A stretch of 64,000 nucleotides of DNA from Amoebophrya sp. A120 (taxonomy: Eukaryota > Sar > Dinophyceae > Syndiniales > Amoebophryaceae): assembly GCA_905178155.1 (NCBI GenBank), contig CAJINV010000010.1:2686587-2750586 (forward strand), read 5' to 3'. Positions within the stretch are counted from its first letter, which is position 1. Each line of letters opens with the position of its first letter. A model generated the notes under the pieces. The model saw only the letters and a program-made list of their open reading frames with translations. It did no database searches and was not told the DNA's origin. The position numbers were made by a program, and so were the translations under genes. This document shows positions 11,173 to 21,418 of this stretch, in pieces.

Positions 11173-11982
11173 GTGCAGCTTCAGACCTCCAAGCTGGCGA
11201 GGACTTGCAAAGCCGGGAGCAGTGCGATGTCTGCAAAAAGCCGCGTGCAGCAGGGATTGGAACAAACGATCGATGCGTTGGAGGTAAAGTGACGAAATTG
11301 ATTGTGAAGTTTATGGAAACAAGAACAAATGCAGCATCAGAAGTAGTTTACGTTTTCAATCAAAGTTTTTTCTTGTTTGATTGCTGTTTACACACAGCAT
11401 GCGCATGCACTTTTATTGGAAAACACATCCTTTTTTACACAAAAATGGTCACGACCTTGAGGTACTGCGAGATGAGCCGGAGATGAAAATGGACTTGGAG
11501 CTAGCAAATGCAAAAGTGGCTGGGTCTGTCACAGTGGAACTTGCGACGCGTGTCTTGCATTCCTGGAAAATCTGTGTTGCATGAGCAGCAAAAGAGGAGC
11601 TTCCTTTGTTGTGCAAAAACGCAATTTGTGATGCGCGCTACTGCTAGGCATCAGCAGGCGACTCAAAAACTTGTCATGCTTGGCTGCCATTGATGCAAGC
11701 GATTCAATCATGCTCAATTCAGCATTACAGGGTTGCAGACCCAGACATATTTGCAGTGCATAGGAGGTGGCCCACGACAATTCGACCACAACTGGGTCGA
11801 CCAAAATCCTCCAGGAGAACCAAAAAAAATCCGGCGGCACGAAAAAATCCGAGGCGAGAGGCACTGTCGGCAAGCGGAAGTTGCGCGGACAGGCGTCCAC
11901 GGAGCGCGGGGAGTCGGGTGGGTCGATGGATTCGGTGGAGGAAAAGTCAAACGAGGATGGCGTGTCTGGGATGCTGGAGTAG
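11173..11982 (+). CDS. C-terminal exons: either the end of the preceding gene or a separate small gene
   Basis: Three coding pieces keep a common frame: 11173-11283 (VQLQTSKLARTCKAGSSAMS..., ending at a GTAAAG donor), 11462-11501 (VLRDEPEMKMDLE) and, after an IE, 11768-11982 ending in TAG. No good in-frame start is seen upstream. A GTACTC donor at 10997, inside the last exon of the preceding gene, would join in phase 0 to 11173. In that case the preceding protein ends at 11982 rather than at the TGA of 11035. The encoded tail is Lys/Ser/Glu-rich and disordered-looking. Transcript data would decide between one gene and two. Confidence 0.5.
11502..11762. mobile_element. Introner element, family A
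   Basis: Left end TAGCAAATGCAAAAGTGGC (TATC mutated to TAGC), right end GACATATTTGCAGTGCATA; flanks GGAGC/GGAGG. Frame kept on removal. Confidence 0.75.
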
Positions 11983-12518
11983 TCCATGCGACCTGCGAAT
12001 CTTCAGGATTGAGAAAACTCAAAAATCAGATATGAAAAATAACACTCAACGTCAAGGCACGTTGAATTTAAGAGGAGACGTGTTTGTATAGCACTGAAAT
12101 CAATAGAAATAGAAACAAGATCCCTTCAGTATTCTCATGAGGAGAGCTTAGCGAATGTAACGCAATGAGAACACATTCTACGATTCCTTCTCGTCAGCTA
12201 CAGCGGACTCTGCGCAGGCAAAATGATGAGCCCGATTTTGAGATGAAGATAACGAGTTGCGCTGCGAGTCGTACAGCGAAAATTGACGACTATATCAACG
12301 ATAAAATAAAATTGAAAAAAGAAAAACACTCGACGTATTCGCGGTCATTGAGTGCATCATACTTATTTGTATTTCCATGATCGCAGAACTCGATGTCGAT
12401 GAAAACGGAGGGCAAAAAGCCAAGAAGAAGTACTGCCTTAAAGCCAAATTGAAATTATCGGCAATATTGCGCGCACTTCTGCCCCCTTCACTGTTGTACT
12501 TTTACGCGGTAATTGTAA

Positions 12519-14438
12519 AAGCCGCTGCAGCCAGTAGCGAGCATCAAAAGCGACAAAAAAGCTTGGGTGGAAGAGAAGCTGGACAACTTACAGAAGGCGG
12601 ACAACGCCGGGAACTCGCGAGAGGTTTACGAAGTTGTCCGGCAGCTGGCGGGCAAAGCGCGGAAACCGGCGCAGGAGCTACCGGGCCCTCCGGAAATGTG
12701 GACGCAGTTCTGGGGAAAAATTTTTGGCGAGCCGCGCCCCGAACCAAGTCAGGCCACCAAAAGCACGAACAGCTTCCGCAAATGCGCGGAAAGGCTGGAG
12801 CAAGAACCGCGGCAACAGTGGTGCCAGGGGCTTGACGCCGTCCCAAGTGAAGCGGAGATTTGTGATGCGTTGCGGGGTCTTAAGGCCGGCAAGTCCTTCG
12901 CTGGGGTAGCACCTGTAGAACTGATCCGCAACTGCGAGCTCGCGCGCGCAGTTGTAGTAGCACTTGTGCGGCGGGTGTTTCGGGGAGAGGATGTCCCCGA
13001 GGCATGGGGCCGCGCGGTGCTGGCGATGCTCCACAAGAAAGGCGACAAAGCCCAAGCAAAAAACTACCGACCGATAGCCTTGCTCACCTTTGCTGAAAAA
13101 CTCATTGGCCTCATAATCTTGCGCCGGATTGAAACAGAAGCGATGAGCGCCATCGACAAAAGGCAGAAGGGGTGCACCAGGGGGCTAAGCTGCAGACACG
13201 GAGTTTTCCAAATTCTTCGGGATATGGAGCGCTGCAAGCGGGAAGGCCGCCGGGCGTACTACGTTTTTGCTGATTTCCTGAAGGCCTTCGACAGTTTGGC
13301 CTGGGATATCATGCACAAAGTACTGAAGCACCAGGGAATGCCTGACAACCTTGGGGAAGTAATTCGGGGCATGTACGACAAGGGGGCGCGAGTCAGTATC
13401 AGGCTAGCCGCCGACAGATATACGGAAGCCATCAAGCAAATGGCCGGCATACGGCAGGGCAGCTCGCTGTCGCCGTTGCTGTTTGCCATCGTGCTTGATT
13501 TCGCCATCACTAGTTTCGCGGAAGTGATGAAAGAGGAAAAAAAGTGGACCACAGCACAGGCTCGGGGATTCGCAATGAGCCTGCTCGGGTTCGTGGATGA
13601 TCTGGCGATCAAAACCGGATCTGAGTCCGAAGCGCAATTTGCAGTCACCGAGCTGGCAGGGGCCTGCAGGTTTGTGGGCTTGGAGCTGAATGCGGACAAG
13701 GGAAAAACGGAGATTATGGTTGTCAACCCAGAGCGCAAAGACAGGCGGGACGAGTTTGCCATGGCCGAGAGGTGCATGGTGAGCAAAGAAGAAGGCGCAG
13801 CTCCGACCTGGGGGCTGATGGTGGAGTGGGCGGGAATCGACCATAAACCAGAGTACAGGGCCGCAGCGCGTGCGGTCTGTACACAGCGCATGGGCGACCT
13901 GGTGCCAACTCACCTCGTCATCTGGGACAATGGGCACCATAACGTGATAAAGCTGAAAGCTTCAGGCTGGGCCACGTTGGACAACGGCCGGGCGATGCGA
14001 ATTAACAGGATGGGGCGGCGCGAATACATCTTGGACAAGCACAACGTGCACCGGTGCCACCGGTGTGGCGATGTCCTCGAAGATGAAAATGCGCTCAAGT
14101 ACCACCTGGCGACCGGGTTCTGCAGGGAAGAGAAAACGGTCCACGACCTTCGCACGCTGAGAGTAGCGCGACAGGTAGAGGGAAAAAAGAAGGAGAGCAG
14201 GGAGAAAGCGGAAACAGAGCCGGCCAACGTGTGGCACGACGGGAAACAGATCGCAACGGTCGACCGCTTTACTTATCTCGGTACAGAGATGGACAGCGAA
14301 GGGTCGACCAAGTCGGAAACGCGCCGGCGCTGCGCCATGGCGATGAGCGCCGTGCGCTCTCTGAGCAAGATCTGGCGCGATAAAGAGGTGCCGCGGCACT
14401 TGAAAGCCTGCCAATCTTTATCGTTCCCTGAGCCGTAG
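12519..14438 (+). pseudogene. Non-LTR retrotransposon reverse transcriptase, main reading frame
   Basis: Open from 12519 (no clear start codon; a GTG lies at 12567) to a TAG at 14436. The reverse-transcriptase core is plain: NYRPIALLT (finger), YYVFADFLKAFDS (motif A, catalytic Asp), GIRQGSSLSPLLF (motif B) and FVDDLAI (motif C, catalytic Asp pair). After it comes a CCHC-type zinc finger (CHRCGDV...H...C, about 14050-14125) and the line FTYLGTEMDSEGS common in LINE C-termini. No endonuclease domain is visible upstream, so the copy is probably 5'-truncated. The protein would copy element RNA into DNA at a nick. The frame breaks near 14410 and continues in the next frame, so this copy is likely dead. 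Confidence 0.85.
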
Positions 14439-15159
14439 CGTAGCACTGTATAACGCAGAGACGTGGGCAATTACGGAGAGCGACGAAAAAGCGCTGAGGG
14501 CCTTCCAGCTGAATGCCTTGCGGTTCATTTTTGGGATCTGGGAGTGGGAAGGATCTCCATCACGAGCGGAACTTTGCCAAGCCCTCGGGGTGCAGCTGAT
14601 CGAGACAGAGATCCGGGAGAAGCGGAATTCTTGGATCGGCCACGCAGCGCGGGATCCCCTAGGCGAGGGGTCGTTTGGGAGAATTCGACACGAAATCGAA
14701 CAAAAGACGCCTTGGGGCAGGTTGGCGGCTGCAGACCTGGAGCACTACAGTGTGGAACTTAAAGACCTGGAACTGCAAAAGCCCGCCGGACCAGTGGTGC
14801 GCGAAATGCTGACGCGAAGAAGGCCCTACGCAACCGCAAAAAAGCCACCGGGGAAAAAGGGACCAAAGCCAGGAGCCAAATCCGAGCGCGCGGAAGAAAT
14901 GCAGGCTGAACGCCGGAAAAGGCTACAGCAGCAGAGGGAAGAGGAAGAAAGGGCGCGGGCAGCACTCGCCGAAAGCCTACACGGCAAAAAGTGGAAGCAA
15001 AACAGTGACAGGCAGGGTTTTTGGGAAATCGATGGCGACCCGAGCATCGCCTTCCAAGTGGGCGAGATCTTCTTCTGCGAAAACACAGGCAAGGAAGAGG
15101 TGCAGGTGGCGGGCGTGTGGTTTCAAAAAGAATCTGATGGAACGTACACAGTCAGATAG
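14404..15159 (+). pseudogene. C-terminal part of the same LINE protein, in a shifted frame
   Basis: This frame is open from 14404 and carries the natural continuation of the upstream protein: AITESDEKALRAFQLNALRF, then RNSWIGHAARDPLG, the 'W-[IL]-GH' block found in many LINE ORF2 C-termini. A Lys/Glu/Arg-rich stretch follows and then a small terminal piece ending GVWFQKESDGTYTVR at TAG. It lies one base ahead (+1) of the RT frame. A single-base change or a 2-base loss between 14404 and 14438 would account for it; programmed frameshifting is less likely. Confidence 0.75.
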
Positions 15160-17967
15160 CATGGCCACAGACCCCACCGAAGGAAGAACTTGATAACAAT
15201 ACACGCACGGCTACGATACTTTCGACAAATCTCTGAGCGAGGATTACTAGCCAGAGACTAGCCCACAAACAAAAAGCAAGAGGCTTAAAATAGTCCATCC
15301 CTCACGCTGCCGTTGCGCCGGTGGTCGTGGCGTTCGGGCGGAGGTTCGCGGGTGTGCCGGTCGTGCACTAGAAAGGTGTGTATATTAGCTCCGTGGCCCT
15401 CCTTATATAGTGCCTGTTCGTGTAGTTAGCATTCCGCGTAGCGCCCTCCCATAGGGTAGGTTTTGTATGATCTTAGAGACACCTGTGCGGATCAGGTGCA
15501 TTAAAGTTGCTCGGCAAGTAGCGCGTCAAGGGGAGGTAGTTTCAGGTACTTTACTAGCATCACGTCCGGAACGCCTGCCGATTCGCGCTGTGCAGTCTGT
15601 GGCGGTGCAACCGCTCCAGCGTGCCTCCGGGTGATTGGGGGTTGTCATGCGTCATCGGCGGCAGCGTGCTCGCGCTAAGTGAAGGAGTGATGAAACAGGA
15701 TGAGAAAAAGGTGCGTAGTTCAGTGACCCTCTGTTTTTGTTACCAAAAACCAAGGCGAAAACTAAAAACGAAGAAGTTCTGACAACACAAGAGAGAAAAA
15801 GTTCATTATGAACTTGGGCAAAAAGAAGTTATCTTAAGCAGCAGGAGTTTATATGCGCTGCACCCATGCCCGCCGAGCTAGTTAAGCGCCCCAGTGGGTT
15901 AGAGGAGAAGTCTAGCAGGTCCCTAGTGCTGTAAGAAGCTGATAACTTAGTTTTATATGTTGGGCAGTTGCTGCTGTCCGGAGGCGTCCACACTGCCTGA
16001 TAGTAGTCGTCCGCCCGTGGTGCAAAGCATTGCGTTGTTCCCTGCCCCGGCCGTTCGAGCTTGATGGTAAGAGGCCACCGCCGCCGCCCCACTCCACTCC
16101 ACTCCACTCCACTCCCACGCGTTGACTTGACTTGACTTGACTGCAGCCAGTAGCTTCATGAAATTATATATGAAGATGAAGGTAGGTCAGGGGACAAATA
16201 GGAATAACCACCGCACAGGTTCAAGCGAGAAAATCAGAAACACGCGGTGCGAGAAAATCAGAAGTGCTGCTGTGGTCGCGTCATATTTTCAACGGGTTCA
16301 AGAGTAGATTGATTTCGTTTCGTACTTATGATTTTTGATATTCCTCGTTTTATTACGTTCCGATTTACTTTTACTTTTACAGTTTAACAGAATTTTACTT
16401 TAGTTTCTCCGACCCTGTATACAAACTTTTTTTAGCGGTGAAAGAATATCGCAGACGCCACAACCTCTAATCTTGAGGCTGTCGCTGTTCACGAAAAAAA
16501 TGGAAATGCACAACTTTCAAAGAGCGAGCAGATGATCTACGATGCGTTTATTTAAGTTTTTTGGTAGAAAGCATTTCATTGCCCAAAACAATGAGCAAAG
16601 AATTTCTACATTGCTGCTTCTAGCTTTTTGTAGAAGCATCTGCAAGAAGTATAGAAAGAGAAAAAATAATCAATTACGAAGAAATCATAGAGGCTCGTTG
16701 TCGTTTCAATTTCATAATTTTATTATTCCCAAGTAATATTTCTTCACATTCGGATTCAAGTTCAACGCACCGAGTTTACTTCACGAACCGGCGTTGCGAG
16801 TCGTTTTGCTGATGTTTTTTCACTATGAAATAATCACATCAGCGGAGATAATTTCCATTTCTCTTCGTCCATACGGCATCAACACCTGCAAATCACGACA
16901 TTTCCAGAATGATATGCGATCTGCACTGGGGAATCGCAATCGTCATGATCTGATGCAATTAGATAGACAGTGGCGTAGCGTAGTCCTCGGTATACGACAA
17001 TTGGGGATTAATTTTATTTTAGCCAGGAACGGTTGATGATGTCATGGTTCGGCGCGCGGAGTACTAAGGCACCATATCGATGACAATTTCTGATGAAATA
17101 AGTAAATGCACCTCCCTGTACAGCTGAGGCCGAGAGCCGTGAACAGAAAAATAAAGAACGCTAACGTGAAGGCCGAGGGGGCCAAGCTTCTACCGGCATA
17201 ATTTCCTGTGGTGGGGTGAGAAATTGTTGGCAGCACGTGTATACGTGCTTAGCATCGTCCGGCGCACTTCTGAACAGGATTCGATTAGACAGTCTTGCAC
17301 TTCTTTTTTCCTAGATCAGAAATAAATCTGAAATCGGTTCTTCCTTTGGTTGCTTGTATGACATGTTGCACCAGCAAAAAAAATAAAAAATACGATCCCC
17401 CTGGACGCTCATCGAGATCTTTAGTTCGGTTCCTTTTCCGCTATTTGTGTATTTATTAACCAAAACCACAGCCTCAGCTGCGAAGCCGTTTTTTTCTTTC
17501 ATTCGCGGAATTGTCCTTATTTCATCCTAGCGCGGCATGATCTCGTTACTCGTATCTCGCACAGGCTGCACTTCTGGGCAGCAACCTTCGGTCTCCCGCC
17601 TGTCTCGAGTCTTTTGCATATAGTGCGACAACTAAGTCTAGCCACCGTTTATTTGTTTTTGTGAGGACCCCCACGGTAGAAGACGTTTTTTTTGCATTAC
17701 CACATCTGAAATACCGCAACCGCTTTAAGCAGGGCATCTTTGAATTCCGATGCGACGTCGGACTAGCTGGCTCTTCGTCCTCACACCTCAACGCCTCACG
17801 TGCTCCACGACTAGACGTGTAACATTCGCGTCGGCCGCAAAAGAAAGCAAGTGCCTGGTTTGATTCATCCGGGTAAGCCGCGCGTCTGTAAATAAAATCC
17901 TGCTCCTGAGCCTGAAACTGAGTCCGAGGACAGTAGGTGCAGCGGAGCTCCTGCGCCATCATCCAAA
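15160..17967. other. LINE 3' flank, two pentamer microsatellites, intergenic sequence
   Basis: No coding frame is supported. At 16091-16115 there are five ACTCC units and at 16122-16142 four TTGAC units. A LINE often ends in short tandem repeats, so the 3' end of the element could be here, but a target duplication was not found. The rest to 17967 is AT-rich and presumably holds the promoter of the SOUL gene. Confidence 0.45.
16091..16142. repeat. Adjacent (ACTCC)5 and (TTGAC)4 microsatellites
   Basis: Five exact ACTCC units (16091-16115), a six-base spacer, then four exact TTGAC units plus one base (16122-16142). Possible tail of the upstream LINE. Confidence 0.9.
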
Positions 17968-20545
17968 ATGGGCTCTGCCTTCGGGGTGATTTCGGAGGAA
18001 ACGCCAGCGTATGAGGTCCTCCAGCGGTTTATCGAAAAGAAAAATCCTTCTTCCCCATATCAAAAGGAGATTTCAGATGCTGCCTTTGCGTACACACATG
18101 AGGTCTGTCTTGCTGTGAGGAATCGCGCCCACATTCTTAGGAGCGCAAGGTTCATCTATCTGTTTAGCATTGGAAACGCCGGCCCGTTGACGAACCAGCA
18201 TGACAAATCGCATCCATAATGCGGCGCATCCCTCAGCGCTTGTCTTCTTGCAAGACAAAAATGATTTGTGGCCACAAATCTGCATCACAACGGATGCCTT
18301 TTCAATACGGGGAGGGAGGATTTTTCCTCACAATACGGCTCGAGAACTACGAAATCCGGAGGTACGAGCCCCGCGTCGCGGTCCAGGTCGCGATGAACCA
18401 CGCCAACGATAGCACGGCGTTCAAAACTATCAACTGTAAAAATGTCTGGGTCTGGAAGAATCCAACTTGTCATGCTGATTTTGGATTCTAAACAAATCTG
18501 TATTGCATGAGCAGCAAAGAGAGTCCAAGTTTTGCTACACGGAAAGAGCATTTGTCATGCGGCATAGGCATCAGGAAGCCCTCACAAAATCTGTGATGCT
18601 AGGGCATGCATCACAGACATCAGGAGTCATGCAAAATGTGCATGACAAGCCTGGAAATCTCCCAGACCCAGACATTTTTACAGTTGATAAAAACCCTTGC
18701 GGGCTACATCGGCGTCATGTCCAGCCCACGGAACGAAAGGAGCGAAGCTATCAAAATGAAAAATCCCCCCTCCCCATATCAAAACGGAAATTTGTGATGC
18801 TGATTTGTGGCCACAAATCAGCTTTGTATTGCAGAGAGGCACTGCGGCCAGATCCCCAGGCTAGGTAGGGGCGTATGGGTCTAGTAGTTCAGCATGGCAA
18901 ACGGCCCCCCTTTGGGCCCAACAGCGTGACAAATCGCTGCGATAATGGGGCGGAAGCTTCTGCCCTTGTCTTCTTGCAAGACAGACGTGACTTGTGGTCT
19001 CAAATCAGCAAGACAAATTTTCGGAAACATACCTTTTCGATATGGGGAGGGGGGGATTTTTCCTCTGAATAGAAGCAATCGCCATGACCGCGCCCGTGGT
19101 ATCTTCGACGTCCTCTTCTTCCTTAATCGGCATGAAACCAAGTACGGGCGTGGCAGACGCGGCTAGTAGTTCGGCGGCTCCAAGAACTACGCAGAACAAG
19201 CAGCAGCAATCTACTTTGTCAGAAAAAAAAGTAGATGTTGGACCTCAAGATGACCAGCACTTGATGCAGTTCGTCCTGCCCAAAATCTACGACATGACCA
19301 TTATCGACTGCAAATTTATGGGGTTCTCAAATGTTACATTCGCAACTGTTACATGATTTGTCATGCAAAAGTACCATTATCATCTACACCATCAAGCTGT
19401 TCTGCATAACAAATTCTGGAAGGGCGAAACAGGCTCATAGTCAGTTCCAAATCTGTCATGCAAGACGCGCAAGGCCCCCCCCTTTCATTCTTCCCATTCT
19501 TGCATCACAAATCATGTAATCATGTAACAGTTGAGAATGTAACAGTTGAGAACGCCATAAAATCTCTCTGCTGGGTCTGAAAAGTGACTGGTAACAAGCA
19601 CAGTGTAATGCACCGCCAAGCATGACAAATACAGATTTTCACTTTTTCGTGGCTCTGTGTTGCGTAATATTCCACATGAGGTCTAGTTTGTGTATGACAG
19701 ACCAGGGAATTGTGACCTCTTGCTGGTCACGCAATACAGAGCTCAGTGTCATGCCAGACTGGCATGACAAACGCAAACCTCGCATTCTGCATAGATAGAA
19801 GGCAGATGACATGTTTGCAATGTATAACCAACCACCCCCCGCCCAAGCCCACGCCGACCTGGTCGTCGCCGAATCTGAGCACCGCTATTGTCGAGCGGCC
19901 CGAGATATCCTGTGCAAAAGTATCTTACTAGCATAAATCGCAATAGAAATTAGCTCAGTATCACAAACTTAAATTTGTAATGCTGATTTACCTTAACAAC
20001 TAGATTTGTAATGCATAACTGCAATTAGTACGAATACGATACTTCTGCACAGGATACGAGAGAACGTTCGCGGTGCACACGTTTTCCGGTCGGTGGACCA
20101 GTTTCGAGGAGCAGAAACGGGAACTGCTGAGGTGGCTCAAAGAGGAGAAGGAGGATGACAGTGGGAACATGCTGAAAATCAAGGTGAAACAGCCTTTGCA
20201 CTTCGAGGTTTACCGGTACAACCCCCCCTATGCATTACAAATATGTCTGGCGGGTCTGGAAAGTTGTGATGCTAATGTCCGAATGAAGATACGCAAGCGC
20301 AACCCGTATTTGAGGGCCGCGCATGCCAAGTTTCTGAGCGGCTTTGTCTAGCGTGAACCGCATGAGGAATGGCCTTTTTATTGCATGAGAAACAAGTGGC
20401 ACTGTAGCGCACCAAGCAGGACAAATCTTTCTGTCTTGTCGCCCAAGCATGACTTCCAGACCCAGACATATTTGCAATGCATACCACCTGGACGCTGCCG
20501 ATGTTCCGAACGAATGAAGTCGCGATCGAAGTGGAACTGACTTGA
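17968..20545 (+). CDS. SOUL family heme-binding protein
   Basis: Exons 17968-18029, 18341-18427, 18695-18748, 19077-19301, 19832-19905, 20062-20228, 20489-20545; 726 nt, 241 aa. The start is the ATG of MGSAFGVISEETPAYEVL, the usual SOUL opening. Spliced family blocks: YEIRRYEPRVAVQV, LAGYIGV, EAIAMTAPVV, MQFVLPKIYDM, VERPERTFAVHTFSGRW, FEVYRYNPPWTLPMF and RTNEVAIEVEL before TGA. SOUL/HBP proteins bind heme or other tetrapyrroles in a soluble beta-rich fold; the cell location is not clear, although the Gly2 start could allow myristoylation. A Ser/Gln-rich insert sits after MTAPVV (about 19090-19250). All six introns are introner elements, and every family block spanning a joint is correct only if one 5-bp flank is lost with the element. 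This makes it the best internal test of the splicing rule. Confidence 0.93.
18030..18335. mobile_element. Introner element, family D
   Basis: Left end TATCGAAAAGAAAAATCC, right end GGATTTTTCCTCACAATA with the CCCCATAT / ATACGGGG core; flanks CGGTT/CGGCT. Contains the palindrome ATTTGTGGCCACAAAT. Removal gives QRFENYEIRRYEP. Confidence 0.87.
18428..18689. mobile_element. Introner element, family A
   Basis: TATCAACTGTAAAAATGTC left, GACATTTTTACAGTTGATA right, exact complements; flanks AAAAC/AAAAC identical. Removal with one flank gives FKTLAGYIGV; leaving both would duplicate Lys-Thr. Confidence 0.92.
18749..19071. mobile_element. Introner element, family D
   Basis: TATCAAAATGAAAAATCCCC left, GGGGATTTTTCCTCTGAATA right; flanks GAAGC/GAAGC identical. 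The palindrome GATTTGTGGCCACAAATC is inside. Removal gives the SOUL motif SEAIAMTAPV. Confidence 0.92.
19302..19826. mobile_element. Introner element, family A, host of a nested family F element
   Basis: Left TIR TATCGACTGCAAAT is separated from the rest of the family A left arm (CTGCTGGGTCTGAAAAG at about 19569) by a complete family F element. Right end TGTTTGCAATGTATA; flanks ACCAT/ACCAA. Removing the whole block keeps the SOUL frame. Confidence 0.8.
19317..19559. mobile_element. Introner element, family F, nested in family A
   Basis: Double TIR of the type GTTCTCAAATGTTACATTC...CAACTGTTACATG, complement at 19523-19559; flanks AAATT/AAATC. The flanks match family A TIR sequence, showing insertion into the older element. 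Confidence 0.85.
19906..20056. mobile_element. Introner element, family B
   Basis: TATCCTGTGCAAAAGTATC left, GATACTTCTGCACAGGATA right; flanks CGAGA/CGAGA identical. Removal gives VERPERTFAV. Confidence 0.92.
20229..20483. mobile_element. Introner element, family A
   Basis: TATGCATTACAAATATGTC left, GACATATTTGCAATGCATA right; flanks CCCCC/CCACC. Removal gives the SOUL block YNPPWTLP. Confidence 0.9.
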
Positions 20546-21418
20546 AGTAGACGTGCTGATTTGCTGCTTTTTGCTTGCGAGAAGTGAGATTTGGATTTCT
20601 ATCTCGACGAACATCTGGAGTAATTATAGACGCAGCTTCAGTCTTTGTGCATAGACGCGGTGATGCTCATCCTCGTCGACCACGAGCGTTCTTGTAGAGG
20701 CACTCGGACCGAAAACGAATAATGCAACAATGCAAAGTCATACTCATTTGATTTTGAACCTCCTGCACGAGCACGAATACTGCTGCAACGACCGTCAAGG
20801 CCCGTAATTCGGAAGGCGATTTTGTTCTCTTCTCTGCACTTCTCATGTTGAATCTGTTCCATCATCTCTTTCGTCGCCTGCTGTTGCGACGAGTATAAGT
20901 AGTTACTTAATACCTCCGATCATTCGCGATCAATCCCGCCCGCGTTTATTGAAAAACTTCCAGCGGCTGCGCCTGGCATAGTCCTGATATTTTTCTCCGC
21001 AGCATTTTGGTTTGGTCTTATTTTGCTCGCTGGTCCTTTCGGTCTTGATCATTTGGAACTTTTTACGCTGGAACAGGAAACGGATCAAAGCTTCTTACAG
21101 GAGACCACGGCATATATGCAAGTCAATGTCGGACTCGGAAATAATTCATTGAGTCCGGACACGACTATTATAAAGAGTACATACTGTCAAGCACTGCAGC
21201 CAATAGATTTTTGTGTAGCGCGCAATTGAAGTGCTGTGTTTTTTTGTGTAGGAGTTGTTCTTTGTGCACTTTTTGATTGAAGACGAAGTTTCGTCCTCAC
21301 AGCCATCCGGCGGACCGACACCTGAGTTACTACTTGCATACAACTTCTTTTGTGGTCAACATACTACCTAGATAAACGAAGCGAGGAGTCGTGTGATGTA
21401 AAACTAAAAGACGACAAA
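20546..21418. other. Intergenic region, nothing recognised
   Basis: Lies between the SOUL stop and the next start codon. No coding frame, tRNA or repeat is seen. It probably holds the 3' end of the SOUL transcript and the promoter of the next gene. Confidence 0.4.

Noticed and set aside
17546-17962. Minus-strand 138-aa open frame with several Cys residues just upstream of the SOUL start
   Set aside because: No recognised domain, low-complexity composition and an unlikely position; treated as chance.
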